A stretch of DNA of 64,000 nt, taken from assembly GCA_026874595.1 (NCBI GenBank), contig CM049320.1, forward strand, positions 43,660,714-43,724,713. Direction: 5' to 3'. Within the stretch, counting starts at the first letter, position 1. The number at the start of each line of letters is the position of its first letter. The DNA is from Sipunculus nudus (lineage: Eukaryota; Annelida; Sipuncula; Golfingiida; Sipunculidae). This document shows positions 43,410 to 54,058 of the stretch, one piece after another. The notes under the pieces were generated by a model. The model had not been told where the DNA came from. It did not search any database and was given only the letters and a program-made list of their open reading frames with translations. Position numbers and translations under genes: made by a program.

Positions 43410-46400
43410 CTCTGAAGAAAAACTACACTGTTAATTCACAACAGTCTGTTTCACGGGATGCGACCCGATCATCAGGTGAATGTGGTTAAATTCTAAGGCT
43501 GATATGTCAAAACACTCCTGAAGAATAAGCAGGAGCATACACTGAAAAAATTATTGTAGGTGGCACCACGTGTCTTGCATACATCAAAGCTATCTGAGAT
43601 GTATACACTGTGCCCATTTCAGGCTGATATATCAAATCCCCCCTGAAAAGTAAGCAGGGACATACACTGTGCAAAATTTATTGTAGGTGGCACCACCAGT
43701 CTTGTATACAATAAGCTATCCGATATGTAAAATATGCACAATTTCAGGCTGATATTTCAAATTCCTCATGAGAAATAAACAGGTACATACACTGTGCAAA
43801 AGTCATTGAAGGTGGCGACAGCAGTCTTGTGTACCAGAAAGCCATCAAAGACGCAGAGACAAGTCAAAATATCAGGCCAATACGGCAAACTTGCCTTGAG
43901 TCAGGCGCACTGGGCTGGCCAGGCTTAGGTGAGAAAGGCATTTGCCTGAGTGGACCAGAAAAATTGCTAGCTGCAGCTACTGCACTGAGTGAACTCTTGA
44001 CGTGCACCTGACTGCACTGAGTAAACTTTTGACCTGTACCTGGCTGAACTACAGAGTGAACTATTGACCTGTTGCCAAGTCTTAAATAATTGGCAGTCTG
44101 CCAAGCTATTTATAGATACAGACAAAATGTTGCTAATCTATTTTTATACAATGGAAAGAATACTACCCTATGATAATTTTTGTAAAAAATTAAACCATTC
44201 AGCCTGACAGTTTCATAATAAAAATTTTTAAACTGAAAGAGGCTAAAATTACTATGTTTTTGTCCGTGAAAAAAAGTCAGTGTAGGTGGCACCACAAAAA
44301 CCTTTATTTCAAATATGAGTCATGTGACCAAAATTGGCACAAAATGTGGTGATACTAGCTCCTGTCATTTCTGAGATTTTTATGTTAGTATGCTTACTTG
44401 ACCAAATGACTAAATTCAAATTTCTATTACTCAGCCAAAATTCATAAACCCAAACCATTTTAACCAATTTGGTAGAGCTCAACTCTGTGATCATTTCTAT
44501 AAAATTTTGAACAATTTGGTTGAATGATTTTGGAGAAGAAGAATTTCAAAGTTTTTTTTAGCTTTTTCCATGTAAAATATAAGTTAATGCAGGTGGCACT
44601 ACAAAAATCTAAATCTGACAACATTTGATAAGTAACATATTTTTTCATAAAATCTGGAGATGCTAGCTCCCACTATTCCTGAGAAATTACTGATAACCCC
44701 ATAAAAAAAGGTTGATGCAGGTGGCACCACCAATACCTCATTTTCAAATATGAGTTACGTGACTAACATCTGCATAAAATTTGGTAATGAAAGCTCCAGC
44801 AGTTTCTTGTATTGTAATTTAAGTAATCTTTTTGGCCAAATGACTAAGTTTTAACAGACTGAATCCTTATTTGTATATGCTGTGATAATTAAATCAAAAG
44901 TACTTACTTATAGTCAGCTAAGCTAAAATGCTTAAAAATGAGGGGAAAAAAACAGTGCCACCAGTTTGCAGGAACTGAAGGAACATTCCATGATCAATAT
45001 TAATGCAAAGAATTACTGCAGCTTTTGTATCAAATATTTAATTTTTCTGAGGGGTACTTATGAGCCCCTTAGCTAGGAGAACATGGATAACAGAGACCTA
45101 ATTTCAGGTTTCCAAGGAGATTTTTTATTGACCTCTCTTGATGTTGGGTTAGAAGTTTCTGGGTCCAGTTGTTACTGTTTGTCCGGAAGGAAGGACAACA
45201 GACAAAGACCCATCGTAATAGCTCAGATGACTTTCAGTCAGCTGAGCTAAAATTGTATGGATGTATTCTACAGACATGTAATTGTAAGTTGTGTCACCAG
45301 ATTTGTATACATGAATGCTATCCAAAATCTAGACATGAAAATATAGAAACTGATACGAAAAACCACTCCTTAGATAAATGGAAGAATGTATTCCATGATT
45401 ATATGATTGTAGGTGGTGCCACCTGTCTTGTTTACAAGCTATTAAAGATTGATGGTCACCCAAACAGACACACAGATAGACTCCACATGAAAACGACTGA
45501 AGGTGACATTACCAGTCTTAAATACAAGATAAAGGTATACAAGACATGTGGACATGCAACATTTCAGGAGAATACATCAAATTGCTGATGATGTATATGG
45601 TATTTTCATCCAAAACAGATCATAGATCCACGCCAATTAAATACCAGGTGGACTGTAGGTGGTGCCACCAATTCTTGTTAGGCTGCAGTTTACATATGAC
45701 CCAGTAAGAATGCCTGGTTTTAGAAAAATCTGTCCATGGGTTTCAGAGAAGTTGAATCCTAAATTTTGTTTCTCACTGTTTCAATCTTTTTATCAGAAAC
45801 ACTTCACAGGGCCAACCACTGATTAATATTAGAGTGCAGTATATATAGTAACAGAAATAAGTGTCAACAATTCTGAGTGCCATCCCCACATCTGCAAGGG
45901 TTGTGTCTATGTTAAATTGTTGTTTCATTTGATCACATTTTATAACAAGCAAACTTACCCAGACATGTGAGAGTACATTGACTTTGTAGGTGTTCATGGT
46001 TTTGCTATCTTCTGACTCCATCACCATATCTCCATGCACAACCCCTGCATTATTTACAAGGATGCTGACGTGTCCGTGAGTTTTCTTTACTTCTTCTGCC
46101 TGTTACAAATTAGTTACTAAGAGTAACAAGAATGTTACTGTCTGTAACGAGTATGTTACTATCTGTAACAAGTAAGGAACTATATGTATCAAGTAAGTAA
46201 CTATCTGTAACAAGTAAGGTACTATATGTAAAAAGTAAGTACTACCTGAAGCAAGTATGCACCAACCTGTAACAAGTAAGTCACTACCTGTAACAAGTGG
46301 TTACTTCCTGTTACAAGTAAACTACTACCTGTAATAAGTAAGTAACTATTTGTAACAAGTAAGCTTCTACCAGTTATTAGTAAGTAATTATCTGTAACAA

Positions 46401-49400
46401 GCAATGTACTATTTGTAACAAGTCAGTTACTTCCTATAACATGTATGCTATAACCTGTAACAAGTAAGTTACAATTTGTAACAACTGAGTTATTATCAGT
46501 AACAAGTATGTTAATACCTGTAACAAGTAAGGTACTACCTGAAACAAGTTACTACATTGAACAAGTTACTACCAATAACAAGTAAGTTACTATATGTAAC
46601 AAGTAAGCTGCTACCTGTCACAAGTTAGTTACTTCCTGAAACAAGTAAGGTAATATCTGTTACAAGTTACTTCTAGAAACAAGTAAGTTACTGTATGTTA
46701 TAAGTAAGTAAGTATTTCTAACACCGCAAGGGACTATCTGTAACAAGTAAGTTACTTCCTATAACAAGTATGCTACAACCTTTAACAATTAAGTCACTAC
46801 CTGTAACAAGTAGTTAATTCCTGTAACAAGTAAGGTACTATCTGTAACAGGTAAGCTACTACCTGTAATGAGTAAATAATTATCTGTAACAAGCTGGGTA
46901 CTGGTTGTAACTAGTATGTTACTGTCTGTAACAAGAAAGTTACTATCTGTAACAAGTAAGTTACTAACTGTGACAAGTATGTCACAACCTGTAACAAGTA
47001 TGAAAATATATGTAACAAGTAAGTTACTATCTGTAACAAGTATGCCACAACCTGTAACAAGTATGTTAATATCTGTAATACGTAAGTTACTATCTATAAT
47101 AAGTATGCCACAACATGTAACAAGCTTTCCACAGCCTTAAAAAGAGTAAGTTACTATTTGTAACTAAATTGCTACATCATGTAACATGTAAGTCATATAA
47201 CTGTAATAATATATTATATAGCCACCTGTAACAAGTAAGGAACTAGCTGTTACAAGTAAGTTACAACCTGTAACAAGTTAGTTACCATCTGTAACATGTA
47301 GGCTACTGCCTGTAACCATTAAGCTGTTGCCATAACCAATATTCTGACAATTTATCAATTCAAATCAGTTCACACAGTCCTGATGCCTGGAGTTTCTAAG
47401 TTATAATGGCTTCCTCCAATTCACTTATTTTCTTAGATGGACCATCCTGATCATGAATCTTGATAATATTCTGTATAATTGAGAAAATGTTGACTGATTA
47501 GCAGGTTTCTCATTAACTTTTTCAATAACAAGCAGATCTAACCTGTCAATGATATAAAACAGTGACATGACTGGCTGGAGTCAGACTTGACAAGTTAGGC
47601 ATGGTTTCAGTGCCACTCTTCTCAATTAGATTTGATTTATATATTTCTTGGAAATTAAAAAAAAAAATGAAAAATGAATGACAATGTGTAAAATTATGAA
47701 TAACTGTAATATGTTATTCAGTGATTCTCTGTTGTCAATGTTTAATTGCTCAAAAGATGGTGAAAAATGTCAAAAGTTTCTTCACTAACTTTCCTTTCTT
47801 TCCAGAAACTTCCCAAACCTAAAAAATTTCCCTTACTTTCCCTGGAAGGGAAGAAATACCTATCTTCCAACACGAATGTCAACCATGTCACAGTGTGTTA
47901 TATCAGCTTAAAATATAACTGGTCCTTTTTAGCATTGCCTACATCACAGTGTTATCTCATCTTTTCAGATAACTAGTCCTTGTTACTATTTGCTACATCA
48001 CAGTGTTATCTCACCTTTTCAGGTCCTTGTTACTATTACCTACATCACAGTGTTATCTCATCTTTTCAGATAACTGGGCCTTGTTACTATTGTTATGTGG
48101 TAAGAATTGTTTATATCTATTATAAATAATTACTGATTTTAACGCAGTATTTTGGTACACATAAGATCAGTTACCAGGTCAGCAGATGGAAAGACAGATA
48201 GAGCGACAGGGAGAAATGATAATAGCCTAAATTGGTGTACCAACGCATTGTCTACCATTGTAAGACAGGTGTTTGGATTCCGATCTCCATATGTCAGTTA
48301 GCATATTGGTTTAGAAAAGAAGCTGATAAATGAGTATTTTAATGGACATAAATTCTGAATGCAGACAACCAGTGATTACTATAGACTGGTATAATTGTTA
48401 TAGCCATGTGAACGTAAACTTAATCAAGTAAGTCAAAATAGATTCTGTTATTATAGGCATCAGCAGAAGCCAGGTTTAGATCTGGATGACAGTGTAAAAT
48501 GATATAAAAGTCAAAGGTACGGTGAATACCGGCCTACGCATAAGGCAGTAATTTAGGACAGGAAAACAGTACCAAAAGTGAGTCAGTAAGTAGCTGGGTC
48601 ACACAGAATCGATTAGGAAACAAATAGGTACCCTGAATTTATCAGTGACAGGAATATAATGATATTACATGAGTTTTAGGTAAAACAAGGAAAAAGTTTG
48701 TGCGTAGGCGGAAACCGAAGCCATATATGGTTATCTAAACATTCAGGTATGTCATAATGACACATATCCAATATCCAATAGAAAAAGTGTAAGATGATGT
48801 AAAGGGTTGTGACGTAGTAATACTGATACAAAAACCTGTGTTGGGCTGGGAACTGGCAGACTGACCCATGCCATCATCAACATGTAAACCAAGACAACTG
48901 GAAATAAAACAGCACAATATCCAACTTGGACTGTCTCAGATATTCACCTGACGCGCCGTGTGACTGTGTTATGGCCAGGGAAGAACTCCCCTAATTCCCC
49001 GTTGTAACACTATTACCTACATCACAGTGTTATCTCATCTTTTCAGATAACTGGTCCTTGTTACTTTTACCTACATCACAGTGTTATCTCATCTTTTCAG
49101 ATAACTGGTCCTTGTTACTATTACCTACATCACAGTGTTATCTCATCTTTTCAGATAACTGGTCCTTGTTACTATTACCTACATCACAGTGTTATCTCAT
49201 CTTTTCAGATAACTGGTCTTGTTACTATTACCTACATCACAGTGTTATCTCATCTTTTCAGATAACTGGTCCTTGTTACTATTACCTAAATCACAGTGTT
49301 ATCTCATCTTTTCAGATAACTGGTCCTTGTTACTATTACCTACATCACAGTATTATCTCATCTTTTCAGATAACTGGGCCTTGTTACTATTACCTACATC

Positions 49401-52130
49401 ACAGGGTTATCTCATCTTTTCAGATAACTGGTCCTTGTTACTATTACCTACATCACAGTGTTATCTCATCTTTTCAGATAACTGGTCCTTGTTACTATTA
49501 CCTACATCACAGTGTTATCTCATCTTTTCAGATAACTGGTCCTTGTTACTATTTCCTACATCACAGTGTTATCTCATCTTTTCAGATAACTGATCCTTGT
49601 TACTATTTCCTACATCACAGTGTTATCTCATCTTTTAAGATAACTGGGCCTTGTTACTATTACCTACATCACAGTGTTATCTCATCTTTTCAGATAACTG
49701 GTCCTTGTTACTATTTCCTACATCACAGTGTTATCTCATCTTTTCAGATAACTGGTCCTTGTTACTATTACCTACATCACAGTGTTATCTCATCTTTTCA
49801 GATAACTGGTCCTTGTTACTATTACCTACATCACAGTGTTATCTCATCTTTTCAGATAACTGGTCCTTGTTACTATTACCTACATCACAGTGTTATCTCA
49901 TCTTTTCAGATAACTGGTCATTGTAACACTATTACCTACATCACAGTGTTATCTCATCTTTTCAGATAACTGGTCCTTGTTACTATTACCTACATCACAG
50001 AGTTATCTCACCTTTTCAGATAACTGGTACTTGTACTGTTACCTACATGACCCGACAGTGTGTTATCTTACTTTTTCATACAACTGGCCCTTGTTACTGG
50101 TACCTACATGACAGTGTGTTATCCCATATTTTCATATAACTGGTCCTTGTTACTGTTACCTTCATGACAGTGCGTCATCATACCTTATCAAAAGTCATAT
50201 GAAAAGGAAAAATAACACATCATGATGTAGGTAATAGTAACAAGGACCAGAAATATGAAAAGATAACACACCATGATGTGTGTTATCTCATCTTTCCATA
50301 TAACTGTTACCCACATCACAGTGTTACCTCATCTTGTCATATAATTGGTCCTTGTCACTATTACCTACATCATGATGTGTTATCTTACCTTTTCATATAA
50401 GTGGTCCTTGTCACTGTTACCTACATCACAGTTTGATCTCATCTGTTCACATAATTGATCCTTGTTACTGTTACCTAAATCACACAGTATTAACTCATCT
50501 TTTCTTAAAAAGGTCCTTGTTACTGTTACCTACAAAACAGTGTTATCTCATCTTTTCAGATAACTGGTCCTTGTTACTATTTCCTACATCACAGTGTTAT
50601 CTCATCTTTTCAGATAACTGGTCCTTGTTACTATTACCTACATCACAGTGTTATCTCATCTTTTCAGATAACTGGTCCTTGTTACTATTACCTACATCAC
50701 AGTGTTATCTCATCTTTTCAGATAACTGGTCCTTGTTACTATTACCTACATCACAGTGTTATCTCATCTTTTCAGATAACTGGTCCTTGTTACTATTACC
50801 TACATCACAGTGTTATCTCATCTTTTCAGATAACTGGTCCTTGTTACTATTACCTACATCACAGTGTTATCTCATCTTTTCAGATAACTGGTCCTTGTTA
50901 CTATTTCCTACATCACAGTGTTATCTCATCTTTTCAGATAACTGGTCCTTGTTACTATTACCTACATCACAGTGTTATCTCATCTTTTCAGACAACTGGT
51001 CCTTGTTACTATTACCTACATCACAGTGTTATCTCATCTTTTCAGATAACTGGTCCTTGTTACTATTACCTACATTACAGTGTTATCTCATCTTTTCAGA
51101 TAACTGGTCCTTGTTACTATTACCTACATTACAGTGTGATCTCATCTTTTTAGACAACTGGTCCTTGTTACTATTACCTACATCACAGTGTTATCTCATC
51201 TTTTCAGATAACTGGTCCTTGTTACTATTACCTAAATCACAGTGTTATCTCATCTTTTCAGATAACTGGTCCTTGTTACTATTACCTACATCACAGTGTT
51301 ATCTCATCTTTTCAGATAACTGGTCGTTGTAACACTATTTCCTACATCACAGTGTTATCTCATCTTTTCAGATAACTGGTCCTTGTTACTATTACCTACA
51401 TCACAGAGTTATCTCACCTTTTCAGATAACTGGTACTTGTACTGTTACCTACATGACCCGACAGTGTGTTATCTTACTTTTTCATACAACTGGCCCTTGT
51501 TACTGGTACCTACATGACAGTGTGTTATCCCATATTTTCATATAACTGGTCCTTGTTACTGTTACCTTCATGACAGTGCGTCATCATACCTTATCAAAAG
51601 TCATATGAAAAGGAAAAATAACACATCATGATGTAGGTAATAATAACAAGGACCAGAAATATGAAAAGATAACACACCATGATGTTTGTTATCTCATCTT
51701 TCCATATAACTGTTACCCACATCACAGTGTTATCTCATCTTGTCATATAATTGGTCCTTGTCACTATTACCTACATCACGATGTGTTATCTTACCTTTTC
51801 ATATAAGTGGTCCTTGTCACTGTTACCTACATCACAGTTTGATCTCATCTGTTCACATAATTGATCCTTGTTACTGTTACCTAAATCACAAAGTATTAAC
51901 TCATCTTTTCTTAAAAAGGTCCTTGTTACTGTTACCTACAAAACAGTGTGTTTTTCACAATTTCTAAAACTGGCCCTAATTACCTTAAATAACAGTTTTT
52001 TTCTCACCTTTTCATAAAACTGGTCTCTGTTACCAACATCACAACACATGTAGACACAGCGTACATTCAGCAGCCGGATGGCCTGACATGTAGCTGACAG
52101 GTGATCGGCATTCCTCCCCCACAATATTAT
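38325..52130 (-). CDS. Short-chain dehydrogenase/reductase (SDR16C/RDH10-like), 5'-partial, 4 exons seen
   Basis: Exons on the - strand: 52130-52008, 46099-45959, 43193-42949, 38745-38325 (stop TGA at 38327-38325). Splice phases match (0, 0, 2) and joining gives about 309 codons. Visible SDR features: IILWGRNADHL (second beta strand of the cofactor fold), CDVGNRD (cofactor Asp), LVNNAGVV, NVLSHVW (catalytic Asn), INSMLG (catalytic Ser), YCGSK (catalytic Tyr and Lys), HPYMVNTDMFPGF. The tail PPLDPDYVARKTVAAMLTN is typical of SDR16C retinol/17-beta-hydroxysteroid dehydrogenases, membrane-associated NAD(P)-dependent enzymes of lipid droplets and ER. The full tetrad suggests an active enzyme acting on a retinoid, steroid or similar lipid alcohol. 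The N-terminal anchor and TGxxxGxG exon were not found and may lie beyond 64000. Introns of 2.8-5.9 kb are full of repeats. Confidence 0.88.
38960..39620. repeat. Dispersed repeat, copy 2 (in SDR intron)
   Basis: Partner of 36890-37395. Ends CGCTCCTGATTGTGTCCCTT then TAATAATT. Contains overlapping open frames on the - strand that do not match known proteins. Confidence 0.5.
39702..42765. repeat. 58-bp minisatellite (about 53 units) in SDR intron
   Basis: Consensus unit: CAATTTGCTGAGGCTGATAT, CAGGCATCAATCTCAGGACT, GTGATTCTGAACAGTATA. A 54-bp variant lacks AGGA. Units are 85-100% similar by eye. Two higher-order periods show: about 401 bp (39978 and 40379 blocks, 7 units) and about 170 bp (41918-42140, 3 units). 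The open frames inside are repeat artefacts. The array ends about 180 bp before the donor of exon 43193-42949 in gene order. Confidence 0.95.
42949..43193 (-). CDS. SDR exon with catalytic Ser and YxxxK
   Basis: Acceptor TTAACAG|GC, donor CCAG|GTGGGT. Encodes AAKAFVPAMIEENRGHIVNI, then NSMLG (Ser), YCGSKHAARGFADSLALEL (Tyr and Lys) and IHPYMVNTDMF. All catalytic residues are present. Leaves two bases (AG) that join the last exon. Confidence 0.92.
43345..43407. repeat. (AT)n microsatellite
   Basis: GTGTGT followed by about 30 AT dinucleotides, in the SDR intron between exons 46099-45959 and 43193-42949. Confidence 0.95.
43490..44050 (+). mobile_element. Family E core repeats
   Basis: Three ~125-bp units 'ggctgatat.tcaaa..c.cctga..aataagcaggaacatacactg...aaattattgtaggtggcaccaccagtcttgtatac...aagctatc' (43496, 43622, 43746). 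Related units are at 45270-45700 and 55985-56420. No clear ends. Confidence 0.6.
44280..44880 (+). mobile_element. Family D core repeats
   Basis: Two units with 'gtaggtggcaccac...', 'tgagtcatgtgacca...ttggtgat.ctagctcctgtcatttctgagattttatgttagtatgcttacttgaccaaatgacta'. Same wording at 60775-61160 and 37740-38130. No termini. Confidence 0.6.
44930..45253 (+). mobile_element. Family C element, one core repeat and 3' end
   Basis: One ~300-bp core unit (CACCAGTTTGCAGGAACTGA ... 'aacagagacctaatttcagg') and the 3' end GCTCAGATGACTTTCAGTCA ... GCTGAGCTAAAA at 45220-45253. The 5' end is missing. Confidence 0.65.
45254..45715 (+). mobile_element. Family E core repeats, second cluster
   Basis: Units with 'tgtaggtggtgccacc..tcttgt.tac' at 45412 and 45658. 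The 139-codon open frame 45169-45588 runs through this and the preceding family C unit and is not a gene. Confidence 0.5.
45959..46099 (-). CDS. SDR exon with NNAG motif
   Basis: Acceptor TTTGTAACAG|GC, donor TGG|GTAAGT; 47 codons, phase 0 on both sides. Encodes AEEVKKTHGHVSILVNNAGV and ends NVLSHVW. The acceptor sequence is itself the first unit of the 21-bp minisatellite at 46101-47330. Confidence 0.9.
46101..47330. repeat. 21-bp minisatellite (about 58 units) built on a 3' splice site
   Basis: Consensus on the + strand CTGTAACAAGTAAGTTACTA; on the gene's (-) strand TAGTAACTTACTTGTTACAG. The real acceptor (TAGTAACTAATTTGTAACAG ending at 46100) matches the unit at 17 of 20 positions and forms the array's first unit. 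Most units therefore end in an acceptor-like TTGTTACAG. Units vary by point changes and short deletions. Confidence 0.92.
47336..47917. other. Intron spacer between the two minisatellites
   Basis: AT-rich, no recognised feature. Separates the 21-bp and 54-bp arrays within one SDR intron. Confidence 0.5.
47918..52007. repeat. 54-bp minisatellite (about 58 units) built on a 5' splice site
   Basis: Consensus on the + strand: GTCCTTGTTACTATTACCTA, CATCACAGTGTTATCTCATC, TTTTCAGATAACTG. On the gene strand it reads GACCAGTTATCTGAAAAGAT then GAG, matching the end of the SDR exon and its donor (GACCAGTTTTATGAAAAG|GT then GAG, 52025-52003). A solo LTR splits it (48091-49009). A block of about 1.4 kb including diverged units is duplicated (around 50041 and 51447). 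Open frames of about 300 codons inside are artefacts of the 18-codon unit. Confidence 0.95.
48091..49009 (+). mobile_element. 919-bp solo LTR inside the minisatellite
   Basis: Begins TGTTATGTGG and ends CGTTGTAACA, with flanking 4-bp target duplication CTAT (48087-48090 and 49010-49013). The repeat unit resumes exactly after it. Internal promoter-like GATATAAAAG (about 48500) and poly(A) signal AATAAAA (about 48902) are in LTR order. No internal retroelement part remains. A Ty3/gypsy-type source is likely from the length, not proven. Confidence 0.88.
52008..52130 (-). CDS. SDR exon, first one seen
   Basis: Acceptor TCTGCAG|AT, donor AAAAG|GTGAGA; 41 codons in phase 0. Encodes IILWGRNADHLSATCQAIRL, then VYMCCDVGNRDQFYEK, matching the SDR segment after the glycine-rich loop, with the conserved Asp of the adenine pocket. 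The preceding exon must supply TGxxxGxG. Confidence 0.85.
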
Positions 52131-52325
52131 CTGCAGAGTCAAATTATATCAGTATATAAATTCATACACTGGTATAAAACCTGTCACAATCTCATGATCA
52201 TGTGTGTGCATTAATAAAAGAACAAACTGTTAATTACCAGTGGTAAATACCTACAGGTGTATGTCAGCATGACACACACCAAAAGAGGCAAGGGGTACCA
52301 AACATTCTTTTACATTTTTATAAAG

Positions 52326-54058
52326 AACTAGACATTTCTTGGCATCACAGGTGCCAGAGTATCCCCAGACATAGTAGCCCCCCCCCCCCCTCCCCCTTTA
52401 AGAATAGACCCCCATTTTTAGCAGCATATACTGACACTTGGCATATTTATTGTTTCTTCCATCTAAAAATCCACAATCTTGTTGAAGATTTTGGTCCTAT
52501 GACCTTGATCTTTGTAAAGATGTGTCCTATGACCTTGACCTTTGACCTCATGATCCCAAAATCAATTCGGGTCTTGCTTTTCCAATGGGACATATGCAAG
52601 TCAAGTTTGAAACCTATACATCAATAAAGCAGGAATTACCATTCAGAAACTAATTTTTGGACAGATGGCTCCTGTGACCTTCACCTTTGACCTTGTGACC
52701 TCAAAACTGTTAGTGTTCTTCCTCCCTTGGCAGGAGAACTATATGTGCAAGATGAAAGATCTGAGATGAAATGTTTGGCTGAAAATGCATCTACATCTTT
52801 TTAAAGATGTGTCCTGTGACCTTGACCTTTGACCTCATGACCCCAAAATCAATTCCTGTCTTGCTTTTCCAATGGGTCAAATACAAGTCAAGTTTGAAAT
52901 CCATACCTCAATAAAAGAAGGAATGATCATCCAGAAACTATTTTTTGGACAGATGGCTCCAGTGACCTTCACCTTTGACCTTGTGACCTCAAAACTGATA
53001 GGGGTCTATCTCTATTGGCAGATGACTTATATGTGCAAGATGAAAGGTCTGAGATGAAATGTTTGGCTGAAAATGCATCCACAATCTTTTTAAAGATGTG
53101 TCCTGTGACCTTGACCTTTGACCTCATGATCCCAAAATCAATTGGAGTCTTGCTTTTTCAATGGGACATATATAAGTCAAGTTTGAAATCAATACATCAA
53201 TAAAAGCAGGAATTATCATCCAGAAACTAATTTTTGGACAGATAGCTCCTGTGGCCTTGACCTTTGACCTTGTGACCCAAAAAATTTTTATGGATCATCC
53301 ACTATTGGCAAGTGAGCTATATATTTAAGATGGAAGACCTGGGATGAAAGTTTGGCTTAAAATGCATCCACAGTATCTTTTAAAATGCCAGTCCAGTGAC
53401 CTTGACCTTTGAACCTATAGGGTTCTTACTTTAGTGGTGGGCCATACATAAGTCATGTTTGAAATCCACATGTCTATCAACACTGGAGATATCATAAGAG
53501 GTGTGTGATTTTCACCATATATGGCAATATTCAAGGTCAAGGCCACTATCATAGGAAAGGTCATGACCCCAATTTAAATAAACATCATCCCATAACCCAT
53601 ACCTATGTATATACATAATATAAAAGAAATCTGTCCATTAGTTTTTGACTTAAAATGCTCACAGTACTGTAAGATGGCAATTTTGGGGGTATTAAACGGC
53701 ACAAAAACAAGTAAAGAATAATGGGTGGCGCCACCAGTTTCTGGAACATGACAACCCTATCCATGATCTTCCATCAACTTGATTTTGGGATAAATCCATG
53801 CAAGATTTCTTGAGATATTAAAGAATTTGTGTGATTTTCCCCAAAATTGGACCTATTCAAGGTCAAGGACACTCTCTTAGTAAAGGTCATGACCTCATTT
53901 TAAATAGGCGTCGTCCTCTTTCCCATAACTATACATATACCAAGTTTGGTAAAGTTCCGTGAAATATTTCTTGGGTTATCGCGGCAACAAGATTTATAGG
54001 CGGCGGCGGGACCGGTATGAAAACATAGTATCCCCCGACTTTGTCTGGGGATACAATT
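52326..54058 (+). mobile_element. Helentron-like non-autonomous element, family A copy 2
   Basis: 5' end AACTAGACATTTCTTGGCA, then GTATCCCCAGAC (52359-52370). The 3' hairpin (54028-54054) ends GTCTGGGGATAC, the exact reverse complement of the 5' motif, then AATTAA. A C run (about 52378-52390) lies near the left end. The body has about four ~290-bp units with TGACCTTTGACCT (52536, 52823, 53112, 53258), then a part collinear with copy 1 including GGTGGCGCCACC at 53724. Non-coding. Confidence 0.8.

Noticed and set aside
45169-45588. 139-codon ORF
   Set aside because: Runs through the end of a family C element and family E repeat units; no protein motif and the same DNA recurs elsewhere with stops.
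49058-51332. Open reading frames of about 300 codons (49058-49969, 50433-51332) with repeated LLLLPTSQCYLIFSDN / YYYLHHSVISSFQITG peptides
   Set aside because: They are produced by the 54-bp unit (18 codons, no stop in several frames) and run antisense to the SDR gene. No start context, and the unit is explained by the splice-junction duplication.
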